This document shows positions 15,758 to 29,738 of a stretch of DNA of 64,000 nt, in pieces. The translations under genes were made by a program, and so were the position numbers. Within the stretch, counting starts at the first letter, position 1; the number at the start of each line of letters is the position of its first letter. Source of the DNA: Vitis vinifera (Eukaryota; Streptophyta; Magnoliopsida; Vitales; Vitaceae); assembly GCF_030704535.1 (NCBI RefSeq), contig NC_081822.1:32533501-32597500 (forward strand), written 5' to 3'. The notes beneath the pieces are model-generated. The model was not told where the DNA came from and did no database searches. It saw only the letters and a program-made list of their open reading frames with translations.

Positions 15758-16959
15758 TGTTAGCCCAATGAATCTCCTAATCAGGTTTTGATGATAACAA
15801 ACCATGATTAAGTTACTAATTGGTTTGAATTATAAATAATCTAAGGTATTAATTTGAAAATTCATCAAATGACCTAATGGATACAAGATAGAGACTTTTG
15901 GAAGATTTTTAATCATAGGAAACAAATGTAAGATGAATGCATGGGTGCACTTTGGTTTTACATATCATTTCATACATCTTTGAAAACTTGGTTTATTATT
16001 TAAAATTCAATTTCATTAAAATCCGAGTTTTATCAAATGTACTTTAGGCAAAACGTTTCAAAATTGGCATATTAATTTATCTAAAGACCTTGCCTAAGTG
16101 TTAGAAAAGAAAAGAACTGAAAAAGATAGGTTTTCTGGGCTAAAAAGCTTAACCAGTCGAGGCATTGACCAACCGGCTCAACTGGCCAGGGAACCAGTCG
16201 ACTGGTTGCCTTTGTCCGGTCCGATCGAGGACTATTAAAAACACACTCTCTCATCCAGTAATCTTCTTTTCCCGGTCGAGGTATCCTCCTTCCCAATCGA
16301 CCTCCGATCTAGGCAACGGTAACCTTCCAAAGCATTAAATGCTTCAACGGCTAGTGAACCGGTCGACCCCCAGCTCAACCGATTGAGGCTGCTTTTTGTT
16401 TTTCTTGGCTCCCGAGGTTAGAAACCTATAAATCAAGAGCTCCACTTCATTTATGATATAGAGAACACTTGCATTCAATTATCTACCCACTTGTTCTTAC
16501 CTTAAAAACTCTCATTTCTTTCTTGGTGCATTACATCTTCACTTGCATATCTTTTAGTACACCTTTGTAAGTTATCCTAGCTTTGATTTGTATTTAAGCT
16601 ATTATTGAGCTAGGTTGAGAGAAGATTAATCTTGTAAATTGAGTGTTAGAGCCTTCAAGTAAGTTGAATCTTACAGAGATTGTGTAAGATTCCATTGGAG
16701 CCGGAATCCAAGTGTAAAGAAAATTAGAAGCTTGGTTGAAGCTTCAAGTTAGTGGAACCCTCACTCGGTTAGGAGTTTGAGGAGAGTGGACGTAGGCAAG
16801 GAAGTGCTGAACCACTATAAAATCTGAGTTTGAATTCTCTAACTCTATCTCATTATATTTGCTTATATTGTGCTTAAATTTGTTGTGTTGAAAAAGTTTT
16901 TGAAAAACCCAATTCACCCCCTCCCCCGGGTGTTTTGCTTATTAGCCTTTATTTTCTCA
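15758..16959 (+). repeat. 3' LTR of the copia element
   Basis: 1,202 bp, beginning TGTTAGCCCAATGA and ending TTATTTTCTCA, followed by the target duplication AATAC. It differs from the 5' LTR by scattered substitutions and small indels. Confidence 0.92.
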
Positions 16960-17329
16960 AATACGACTTAAATTAAACAAACTTAATATTAATGACCTTG
17001 ATCAAATATCAACTAAAAGTAATATTTCAAATAAGAAACTCAATAAGTTAATCAAATTCAAAATATAACAAAAGAAAACTCATAAATAAATAATTTAGAA
17101 AATCAATTCAAAATGAATTTTGTTTCAATACTCACACCTCCCACAACAATCAATACAATAGCTAATAATTATATAATTAGAAAAAAATATTATTCAAAAC
17201 CTTCTTTTCTAGATATATAATTAGAAGAAATAAATTATAAATTAGCTACTAGCCATAATGGTAGTAGTTTTTAAGAATTGAACATAGATATTATGAGTGA
17301 ACATTAGATAATCAATTTACTTCATGAAA

Positions 17330-18060
17330 TAATAATAGTTGTTAATGCTTATAAAATCAAAACTAATAATTTTGATTTTCTTGTCGTTGGTACTTTAGTC
17401 ATAGGATTCACTAGTGTACTCAAAGAATGGTGGGGTAATTATCTTAATCAAAATGATAGAGAATTCACGTTAAATGTAAGAAAAATAGTAGTCAAAGAAG
17501 AAGGAACATTTGTGCAAACTTATGAAGAAGATGTTATCAATATTTTAATATTTGCAATAACAAAATATTTCATAGGAGATTCATTTTAATTTTAAGAAAG
17601 AACTTTAGAAATACTCAATAATCTTATATGTCCAACTCTTCAAGATTTCAAATGATACAAAGATATATTTTTAGTTGAAGTCATGACAAAATATGATTGT
17701 AGAAATCATTATTGGAAAGAAAATTTTATTTTAGGATTTTCAATTCTATTGACAAAAAAAAGTTAAACAAAGAATTGGAAATTTACACGGTGAAAGAATT
17801 CCTTATGAGTTATTAACTTATGAAGAATTAATTACATTTATCAATAATAAAGAACTAGCTTTATGTATAGATTTCAAACTTAAGAGTCAAATGAAAAAAG
17901 AAAGACAAGATAATAAAAAAATTTATAAAAATTTTGTTCATATTATGAATACGATACTTTGGTAGCCCCTTCAAATAGAAAAAATAAAAATAATAAGCCA
18001 AATAATATAACAAGTCATAAGGCATCAAATGAAACAAAATTTCAAAAGAAAAATAAAAAT
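17330..18060 (+). pseudogene. Endogenous pararetrovirus-like (Caulimoviridae) coat/gag-region remnant
   Basis: Read on the plus strand in changing frames, this segment carries words typical of the capsid region of plant pararetrovirus polyproteins. There is an EWWGNYL-type phrase near 17425, an 'FIGD' phrase near 17570, a lysine-rich 'MKKERQDNKK' phrase near 17895 and a basic Asn/Lys-rich end by 18060. Stops and frame breaks interrupt it several times and no zinc knuckle or polymerase follows, so it is an inactive relic. The copia element ends 370 bases upstream. A related gag from an unusual LTR element is the main alternative. Confidence 0.5.
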
Positions 18061-18289
18061 AATATTAAATAAAAAAACTCTATCAAATCAAATTTTAAAA
18101 AGAAAACACCAACATGAAATACTCTTTTTTCTTGAGTAATTCTAAAATCCTTTTAACTTGATTGGATGTGAGTTATGAGTCATGAGAGAAATCAAGTAGA
18201 TTAGAAGCCAAAACGCTTGATAATCAACCCACAAGAAGTAGATTTATATTTTTCATAAGCAATAGTCAACCTACAAGAAAAAAAGTGTA

Positions 18290-18715
18290 TACATATATAT
18301 ATATATGTATGTATATATATAAACTCATCTTAATCATATAAATATGTTTTAAAATCATGAGAGATCCTTGAGTTTGGAACTGTGAAAGACCCTTGATTTT
18401 GGAGCATACAATATATAATATATAAATGTGTTTTCAATCTGTGAGAGATCTTTGAGTTTGGAGCATAAAATAACCATCTAGTTGGAAACGGATCCTTACA
18501 AATGCATATAATACTCAATCTTACAATTCAATTTCCAATTCCATCTTATGTATACATGGATTCCTCTTAATCATATAAATCTATTTTAAAACTGTGAGTC
18601 CTTTGACTTTGGAGCAAACAATTAATATCCATTTAGTTGGGAAATGGATCGTTATAGATACATATAATACTCAATGGCAGAACAATTCCAGACCCCATTT
18701 CAGACCTTTGGAGAT
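18290..18715. repeat. Degenerate short tandem repeats downstream of G2
   Basis: Three imperfect copies of a unit with 'GTGAGAGATC(T/C)TTGAGTTTGG' and 'AGCATA...ATAT', each followed by a stretch like CCATCTAGTTGGAAACGGATC. They begin at about 18350, 18430 and 18590. A TA-rich microsatellite lies at about 18290-18320. No gene seen. Confidence 0.5.
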
Positions 18716-20583
<1,868 letters not shown>

Positions 20584-20711
20584 TTCTTTCGGTTTTTCTC
20601 TTTTTTTTCTCAAAAAAACTCAATGAACGAAAGAATCAAACTACAGAGAATAAAGTATGAAAAACAATATCCAAAGTGTGCTGAGACTTGAAAGTCCAAT
20701 GTGTTGAAGCC

Positions 20712-20719
20712 TATTTATA
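20712..20719 (-). promoter_or_regulatory. TATA box of G2
   Basis: TATAAATA on the minus strand, about 130 bases upstream of the G2 ATG and at the same relative place as in G1. Confidence 0.55.
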
Positions 20720-21837
20720 GAGAAGAAGAAGAAGAAGAGAGAGGCTGCTTAGATCTATATTTTTGGCGGCGGCTGCTGCTACAGTTATAAGAGTGGGACA
20801 CCATGCTGATCAAAGTTGAATGCTGTCCAAATCCTTTGTCATATCAACTCTCATTTTCAGTATGAACCATTAAATAATCATTAAAAATAAAGGACTAATG
20901 AGCTGTTAAATAACCATTAAAATTTTATAAATATATTAATTTCTTATTACATTTATTTAAATATGGTTTTTTTTAATCATACCTAAATGAATACGTCAAA
21001 ATTATTTTTGATACATATTTTCCAATTAGTTATGTTTCAGAAACCTTTTGATCTTCTAAAAATTAAAAAATTAAAATTAAAATATAATATTAATATTTAT
21101 TAAATATGAAATAATTTAATGTATAATATAAATAAAACCAATCAATTTTCTTTTACCATAAACCCTTTTTAGCAAAATTATTTAAATAAGTAAAAAAATA
21201 GAAAAATATATTTAACAACTAAAAAATATGAAAAATGATATTTTTAAATAATATATTTTAATTGTTTTCGGTTATTTCACTTATTTTTCTATATTTTTAC
21301 ATTGAAGCAAAAAATAATAAAACCAGAATCAATTCTCTTTTACCATAAACCCTTTTTAACAAAATTATTTAAATAAATAAAAAAATAGAAAATATGTTTA
21401 ATAACTAAAAAACATGAAAATTTGTATTTTTAAATAGCATATTTTAATTGTTTTAGGTTATTTCACTTATTTTTCTATCGGAATGTCTTTTATTGAAGTA
21501 ATAAATAATAATAAAAAATTAACCCACATTGGCTAAAAATAAATTTTTTACATTGAAGCAAAAAAATAATAAAAAAGGAAAATTTAATCCACATTGGCTA
21601 AAAAAATGAGGAAAGTATAGAAACAAAATAAGAAAATATTGAAAAACATGAGGCCCCACTATGAAGTTGAATAATAATTTATCTATGGTGTAAAGGTCCA
21701 TTTGATGAGACCACAAACGATGAAAAAGCAATAATTTGATGTGTATGTGCATTGGCCACCTTCATTGACCATGATGCATCCATGTCCAATCCAGAAGTCT
21801 TCATTTGCTGCACCTGCACCCACACCTCCTCCCTTAC

Positions 21838-22302
21838 ACTGGTATTAAAGTATCGGGATATTTCAGTCCGGGTGACCGAGTCCAAGCAGCTAAAAAATGG
21901 GCTGCTGCTCAAAATGGGAGCATTTTGCTGCTCCCTTTTGGGGCCAACGAACCATTGGGGTAAATTTGCCCTTTGTTAATTACTATGCACCACAAAGATA
22001 TATATATATATTAAAAGTGTTCATAGACATAAAATATTAAAACAATTCTTTAAACTACGAATTAATTATATTTATTTTATAAGTAAATAAAATTTTTTTA
22101 TTTAATTAAGTAGCAAAAAGTTTTTAATATCAATAATATATTAATTAAATATTAAAAAAATATACATTTATAATCATTTGATACAATTAAATTAAATATA
22201 TCATAATTTTAATATTAAATATATTTTAAAATTAAAGATATTATAATCAAATATCACAATATTATTATTGAATAACATTTGATGTAATTTAATAATCAAT
22301 GT

Positions 22303-22367
<65 letters not shown>

Positions 22368-22647
22368 AAAATAACTTTAAAATGCCTATTATACTTCTAA
22401 TTTCATTTATAAGAGTTTTGTTTTATATTTTTATAAGTTTTGATCAATTTTAAGTCAATTAATATTTTGTGTCAAAATATCCGTCAATATATCCGATATA
22501 TCTATAAAATTGAACTACCGATATATCCATAATTATCGATATTTTTATCGTTGCCCTTATATCACTGCATCACCCAATATATCCGATATATCTATAAAAT
22601 TGAACTACCGATATATCCATAATTATTGATATTTTTATCGTTGCCCT
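21838..22647. mobile_element. Insertion of about 0.8 kb, unclassified, present only in block B
   Basis: Block A reads CTCCCTTACATCACTGCATC without a break at about 2302-2320. Block B reads CTCCCTTAC, then 0.8 kb, then CCCTTATATCACTGCATC. CCCTTA at both ends could be a target duplication. The insert begins with GGTATTAAAGTATCGGG and phrases such as GTCCGGGTGACCGAG, and contains a CA/TA microsatellite. It ends in the GATATATCC-type repeat also found at 10.7-10.9 kb. No coding capacity; class unknown. Confidence 0.55.
22301..22362. repeat. Compound CA/TA microsatellite
   Basis: About ten CA units followed by about twenty TA units, inside the 0.8 kb insertion. Confidence 0.9.
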
Positions 22648-22665
22648 TATATCACTGCATCACCC
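22486..22665. repeat. 90 bp tandem duplication
   Basis: Two copies of a 90 bp unit starting AATATATCCGATATATC and ending CACTGCATCACCC, nearly identical. The unit spans the insertion edge: it includes TATCACTGCATCACCC, which belongs to the old flank, so it arose after the insertion. Confidence 0.85.
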
Positions 22666-25600
22666 AACCTTTATTTTTCATCTTATTTATTTTAAGTTCT
22701 TTATGATATTAGTATAGAAAAGTAATGACCAATAAAAAATTGATATACAATTAACTTAAGATCTTAATTTTGTATATTTTGGCATAGATAGGATAAATTA
22801 GAACTTGGTTTTTTGGAAAAAAAAAATCAAATTCATTTTTCTCATGTTTCATAAATTTATTAGAATTTTTTTCATACTTGGAAATGGAGGCACACACACT
22901 AATTTTTTTAAATAAATAAGATTCTAAAAATTAAGAATCCACTAAGAATATTCCTTAAATATTGGTGTCTATCCCATAAATTGAATATTTTGGATGAAGA
23001 CATTTAGAATGGGCGGTTAAGAGAGGCCTAAGTCATATATGATATACCCAAAACTAGAACTCATGGGTGGAAATACACCTCGAATATAACAATCATCTTT
23101 TTAGAGTAATCACAACCTACTTAGTCATGGTAATGGGTGGGTTTGGGATGGAACATAAGGTAAGATAAGTATATTTTTTTTTAAAATTTTTTTATTATAT
23201 TAAAAATAAATATATTTTATAAATAAATAAATATTATAAGTTTTTGTAACTTATTCTTTTGAGAAGTAAATTTTTTATATTATTTTACATATGTTAAAAT
23301 AGGGAAAAAAAATTCAACTAAAATTTAATTCTATATATAATCTTTTCAATATAATCTTTTCAAGGTGGATTATAAATAGATATATAGAAAAAAAATTCAT
23401 TCATTGTCATCCCAAAATCTACGCGTCTCTCATTGCAATTGCCTACACATCTTTCCATTGGTGGATAAAGTTTCATCAACAACCGCCTCTCATGCAACCA
23501 CTCATTTTCAAATTGACCTTTTGATTGTGGTGGATATACTTTCATTAACAATGTCAAAGGCACCTCTCATATTCAAATTTGTGGGGTTGATTATTGATAG
23601 GTAAACATCAAATGTTCTTTGGCTTTCACCATGCCTTAAAAATCTTATCAACTCAATTTAAAAGATATTATGAACATATGGAAAGAGATATATAGAAGTC
23701 AAAGTCCTCTCTTACATCATCTAATATTCAAATTTGTTAGCTTGATTATTGATTAGATTAGGAAAATATAGCTTTTAGCCTGACAGAGAAAACCTGATAT
23801 AGAAAACTCATTCATTTTTCCTTGTTTTATAACTTTATAAGAATATTTTCCTCTACTATAATGGAGAGAATTAGATATTATTTTAGAAAAAGTCCATTCT
23901 TCTTACCATAATTATTATCTTATTGGAGTATTTTCCTTTTCATTTAAGAAAAATCCTTAAATTTTTATTTTACTTTTAGGATATTTATTGATAAGTCTTT
24001 GTTAAAAAGCTCATTGCTTTAAAAAAATTGTAATAACCCATTTTCTTTCATTTAAATATTGTCAACTCTAAACTCAACACTTTAAAATACATTTATAATA
24101 AAGATTTTACGTTTACAAAGTAAGTGATTGTGATATCCTATATTGGATAAGAGAAAAAGTTTTTGACGTTATATATGTACAGACTCTTCTTAATTTGTGG
24201 ATTCCTCTTAATATTGTAGATATGTTTTAAAGTCATGAGGGTCTATTAGATTCAAAGTGAATAATATCTACACAGTTGGGAGTGTTAGTGCATTATACAT
24301 TGTTGTCTATGTATTGATAATTTTGTTCTTTTTATTCTAATGTAGGATATAAATTAGAATTGAAAAGGGTATAGGTTAGATTAGATATTTCAAATTTTGC
24401 AAAAACGGTTTCAAATTATGCTTCAATTTAGGTTTTGTTTATTTATTTTTCTTTTTTTAAATTTGGTGAATATGAATTTTATAATCTAATAGCAAGTCTT
24501 TTAGTTAGTATGATATATTTTAAGTTTTGTTTTATATTTGGTAGGCAACAATGTGATTTGTGCCAATTTAAATGTTGATGAATATTTGCTCATTTGTAAC
24601 TCAAGAATAAAAACCATAATTGTTTGAAACTAGGCTTGACTAGAAGCATGATTTTCTTAATACAACAATTTTTCAAAAATTCGACGATGTGTGTTTTTGG
24701 GGCCTCCTAGATTTTTCTTTTTTCAATGGATAGACTTCTTTGAAAATTTGTAACTTGTCATTCCTTCCCATGTAAATATGATCCATTATGGGTCAATGTG
24801 CTATGCATATATACCCAACATCTTATGTGAGATATCACAATCCGGCCTCCCCACTCCCACATGGAGACTCGTCCCTATCATGTCCCATAGATTATGGGGC
24901 CAAACAGACAGTTGCTCCTTATAAAGTTAGATAAGTAAAGACTTACATCAAGGTCAAGGATCATCTCTCATACTATTTGTAATGGCTTGCTTTTAACCAT
25001 GTAGTTGTTTTGGGTAAAATGGACCCTCACGACTTTGAAACTTGTTTACATGGTTAAGAGAAGTATGTTGCTTATAATGTATTGTAGGATATCATTACCA
25101 CTCTTGTACAAACATAATATCTTCATTATATCTCGCAGGATTGCAAGACATTTAGATGGACAAATACCTCTTATGGGGTTAAACAAATTCCCACACTGGG
25201 TCAATGATCAACTTTGATATCATTTGTAATGTCTCACTCTCTTCGATATAGATGTTAACCGTTTTAGGCCAATGAACCTTTACAGCTTTAAAATACGTCC
25301 ATATGATTTAGAGGAGTTCATACATATATAATATAAAAACCTTTATCATTCATCTAATATGAGATATTACAATTACCCCTCTCTTTTTCATACAAATATG
25401 ATATTCTCATTATGTCCTCACAAAATTACAGGGTCAAACAAATGAAGGCTTACATCAAGGTTAAGGATCAACTTTGATACCATTTATAATACCTTACTTC
25501 CTCTTATGTAGATATCATTCGTTTTAGGTCCAATGAGTAATCATAGCTTTAAAACGTATTTTAAAGTAGTAAAGATCCATTATCGTTAGTACAAATAATA

Positions 25601-25949
25601 TCTACACGATTAGAAATAGGTCACTTTACTTCTCTTTTCCGCACTTCAAATGTTAACATATCAAACACCATAACTTTTTTTTCTTTTTTTCTTTTTTTTT
25701 TTCCTTGAAGGCAATCTAGGAATACTCATTTTATCACTTCATTCTCTAAGAGAAGTATACATATCCTTCATGAGAACACTCACCCATCTCTACTTAGGGG
25801 TTAAAAGGCTAAAAGAATCGATGCATAATTAAATATTCTACCAAAGATAGTAATGTCTTTGTATTATGATGAGCCCTTGTTTTGTTAGGCAATTAAGATA
25901 GTAATGCGTTTCAAATGATTTGTTGTTCTTGTGAGCTTTTCAAGAGTTC

Positions 25950-28470
25950 TAACAAGATTTATTTCATTAACATATATTGCAATAATTGCAAATTTGGTTT
26001 CTAATTTTTTTAATGAAGATACATGGACATATAGGGTTATTCACATACCTATTTTTTTTTAGCAAGTATCAGCTAAGACATTTGTACCGCATGCGTTCGA
26101 ATTGTTTTAATCAACTCAAGGATCGTTGTAACTTGATTGAGTACATGCTATGAGGTTTTGTACTATTTGCTTCAGGCAATTTAAATCTTGCAGAGATTTT
26201 CATGTGTATCCATAGAACTTTATAAATATGATGTAGTAACATCCATGAGACGCATATTCAGTCCTTCTGAGATTGTCAAACTAATTAAGAAACGAAATGT
26301 GATTGTGTTCATGACGGAAGAGTATGTTTCATCGTAGTCAATATTAGGTTTTTGCGAAAAACCTTGTGCTACTAATCGCACTTTATATCTTATGATCTCA
26401 TTATTCTCATTTTGTTTTCATACAAATACCCATTTGTACCCATCATGCTTTACATCTTCATGTGTTTGGACTACAAATAAAAAAACTTCTCATTTTGTTA
26501 ATGAGTTTAACTCTGCTTGTATAACTTCTTTCCATTTTGGCCAATCATTTCTATGTCGACATTCTTCCAAATTTTGTGCTTTGGGATCTTCATTATTTTT
26601 TATGATATTAGAGGCCACTTGGAAAATAAAAAAAATTGTTAATAACAATATTATTTCGATCCCATTTTTCTATTGTGTGTACATAACTTACTGAGATCTC
26701 ACAAATTTCAGGTACTTGTGCCTCTTTAGGGGCAACTTGTTCAATGTGTTCCTCTTCAGGGGCTTTTTATTCAATATATGCTTCTTTAGAGGCTTTCTGC
26801 ATTATTTGTGCATCTTATGGGGTTATATATTTAACAATTTTAGACTGATCAGTCATTTTGATGGTCTCTTCTAGAGTGCCAATTTTTTCTTGTGTTTTCC
26901 TTTTCTAGAGAGTTACATTCTTTAAGTCAACAAGTTTACCATGCTTTAAGCATATCTTAGATTCATTTGTTAACTGTCTTACAAGAACGTTAATTCATGC
27001 TAGAGTATTTGCAGTTATAATATGTGACTTTGTCACTTTCTTTATATCAATAAATGCATCTGGTAATTGATTTGCAAGATTTTGCAAATAGATGATCCTT
27101 TGAACTTCTAGTTCACATTGATTTGTATGAGGATCAAGATGGGACATAGTAGATGTGTTCCAAGTAATTTATAGTCATTTTTCAAGAATCGGTTTTTCTC
27201 TCCTTAATGATGGGAAAACACTCTCATTAAAATGACAATTTGCAAAGCGAGCTGTAAAAATATCGTCTATCAAAGATTCAAGATAACTTATGATAGATGG
27301 AGAATCAAAACTTACATAAATCCCAAGTTTTCATTGGGGGCCCATTTTAGTGCATTGTGTAGGTGTAATTAGTATATATATTGCACAACCAAAGATTTGT
27401 AAGTGAAAAATATTTGGTTGTTTTCTAATCACAAGTTGTGAAGAGGAGTATTCATGGTAAGTTGTAGGTTGAATACAAACTAAAGCTGCAACATGTATAA
27501 TAGCATATCTCCAAGAAAAATTAGGTAATTTGGTTTTCATTAGCAATAGTCGAGCAATTAATTGAAGACATTTGATAAAGGGTTTTGCTAAACCATTTTG
27601 GGTATGGGTATGAGCAACAGGATGCTCAATATTCATCCCTATTGACATGCAGTAATCAATGAATGTTTGAGAAGTAAATTTGCCAACATTATCAAGATGT
27701 ATGGTTTTAATTGGATAATTTAGAAATTGTGCTCATAATTTGATCATTTGTACAAAAAGCCTAGAAAAGGCAACATTACGTGTAGAAAGGAGACAAATAT
27801 GTGAACACCTAGTAGATGCATCTATTAAGATCATAAAATAACGAAATGACCCACATGGTGGATGGATAGGCCCACATACATCCCCAAGTATTCTTTCTAA
27901 AAAAAACTAGTGACTTGGATATGACTTTAGTAAAAAATGGTTTAACTATCAATTTACCTTGTGAGCAGGCAAAACATGAGTATTCATTAGGCAAAAGAAT
28001 CTTCTGGTTCTTTAGTGAATGTTTCATGTGAGTGATCAATTATTTAACACATCATTGAAGACCCTAGGTGACCTAACCTGTCATGCCAAATGACAAAAAC
28101 TTTTGAGTCATTGAACTTCTCGTTCACGACAACATATGATTCAATAGACTTTATAGTTGTATGATACAACCCATTGGAGAAAGTTGAGAGTTTTTCCATT
28201 ATAAGCTTCTGACCAGATATAATGGAAGTAATACAAAGATATTCTATATTATCTACATTCATAGTTTAAATATGATATCCATTTCTACGAATATCTTTAA
28301 AATTGAGCAATTTTCTTCTAGATTTACTAGAATATAAAGTATCATTTATATAGAATCTAGTTCCATTTGATAGCATTATGTTTACTCTTTCAGAGTCTTC
28401 AACTAAGTTTGTAGTACCAGATATGGTACTTACATTAACTTTTATCAATGTCAATTCGAGAAAATATATT
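25950..28470 (-). pseudogene. pol of the minus-strand copia element
   Basis: Order along the minus strand: a protease-to-pre-integrase linker with 'LPNGTRF/LSNGTRFYIND' (about 28350), then IWHDRLGHLGSSMM (about 28065-28105). Integrase fragments follow, with HTHTQNGLAKPF at about 27600, where the usual catalytic Glu region is degraded. RT start is at about 26270-26590 (RNDWPKWKEVIQAEL, YKVRLVAQGFSQKPNIDYDE). The RT core by 25950 is badly eroded. Stops occur in every stretch. Confidence 0.75.
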
Positions 28471-28739
28471 TTATCTCAAAGAATTATGTATGTTGTTGCA
28501 TAGTTTGCGAGACATAAATCATTCTCATTCATCTTGAAACCAAATAACACATGAATTTTGGATATAACTAATTTTTTTTTAAAAAAAACAAAGCATAATG
28601 TAAATAACAAAATAAAATCAGATGTAAATATAAAACATAATAATATATTATTTAATATATAAAGTAACATCAATCAATGTTATTATTTTCATTATTTATT
28701 AAATGATTAGTTTTTTCACTAGGACCTCCAAAGAAATCA

Positions 28740-29738
28740 ATATCATAGTAGGTTAGGTTCAATCCATACCATCGTTAAAGTTCATCTCTATCTCTTTTCC
28801 TTTTCCTTTTCTTGATGTTTGGTAAAAGTTGACCAAATGTTTGGGTATACAACATGTACGCAACCAATGTGCTTTCATATCATATGTATAACAATTATTC
28901 TCATGGTTCTTAGGAGGTTTGTCTTGTATACACTTCTCATTTTCTTGTTTTGTCTCAGTATTACTCCACTTATGGTGGTGCCATGAGACTTTTCTTTATA
29001 AAATAAAATAAAATAAAATTGAGGAATTATTACAATAAGAACCATGATATCGGGGATTCATTCCACAACCACGACCATGTCCTCGTCCTTGTCCTTGTCC
29101 ACGAGTTTGAGACGATATTGCATTCACTTTAAGGAATGGTTCATATCTAATTGGACAAGATTAGTTATTTCTCATTGAAAACTCATTATTTTGTTTAGTG
29201 ATAAGAAGACATGATATTAATTCGAAGTATTTTGTCAATCTATGCTCTCGATATTGCTACTACAAGAGCATATTCGAAGCGTGAAATGTAGTAAAAGTTT
29301 TTTCTAACATATCTTCTTTTATGATTTTTTTTTCTCCATACAACTTTAATTGAGAGTTGATTTTGAACAATGCGAAGTTATATTCACTAACAGTTTTAAA
29401 ATCTTGCAACCTTAAGTGTATCTAGTCATATCAAGATTTTGGGAGAATCACAGTTTTCTAGTGGTCATATCTTTCCTTCAAATTACTCTATAGAGTAAAA
29501 AAGTCATTTACCGTAATATACTCATTTTTTAAACCTTCGTGAAGACAATGATGAAGGAAAATCAGTATTTTTGCATAATCCTACAGGGATGCTTAATTTC
29601 CTTCTTTGATTGTAATTCCAATATTCATTGCATTAAGATGTATTTCAGCATCAATGATCCAAAATAGATAGTTCTTTCATGAAATATCAAGTCCCACAAA
29701 CTCAAGTTTTGTGATATTTGACATTATCAAATAACTTC
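28740..29738 (-). pseudogene. gag of the minus-strand copia element
   Basis: Leftward from ATG at about 29738 (MSNITKLEFV), with stretches such as NEYITVNDFF, LKERYDH and LRLQDFKTVSEYN, then a Gly/Arg-rich GQGQGRGHGRG stretch at about 29080. A CCHC-like region with GHW/AHW and LRTC at about 28850 follows. Several stops and at least one frame change; not functional. Confidence 0.7.

Larger units (their letters stand above)
10927..16959 (+). mobile_element. Ty1-copia LTR retrotransposon, full-length outline, internally deleted
   Basis: A 6.0 kb element with two LTRs in direct orientation, each starting TGTTAGCCCAA and ending near TTATTTTCT(C/T)A. It is flanked by the 5 bp target-site duplication AATAC (10922-10926 and 16960-16964). 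A primer-binding site and a polypurine tract sit beside the LTRs. Domain order is gag (two zinc knuckles), GAG-pre-integrase, integrase, then RT, which is the copia order. Aspartic protease and everything after the N-terminal half of RT, including RNase H, are missing. Stops and frameshifts are numerous. It is non-autonomous and dead; the LTRs differ at many positions, so insertion is not recent. Confidence 0.93.
20720..25892. other. Spacer of block B, left part (no gene seen)
   Basis: Colinear with the block A spacer at about 1332-4360, with extra material. A locally repeated AT-rich stretch around 21120-21460 includes two near-copies of a 'CCAATCAATTYTCTTTTACCATAAACCC' phrase, and there is an 0.8 kb insertion at 21838-22647. 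From 24780 to 25590 it repeats the tandem units of 3290-4080. No open frame here looks like a protein I recognise. Confidence 0.6.
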
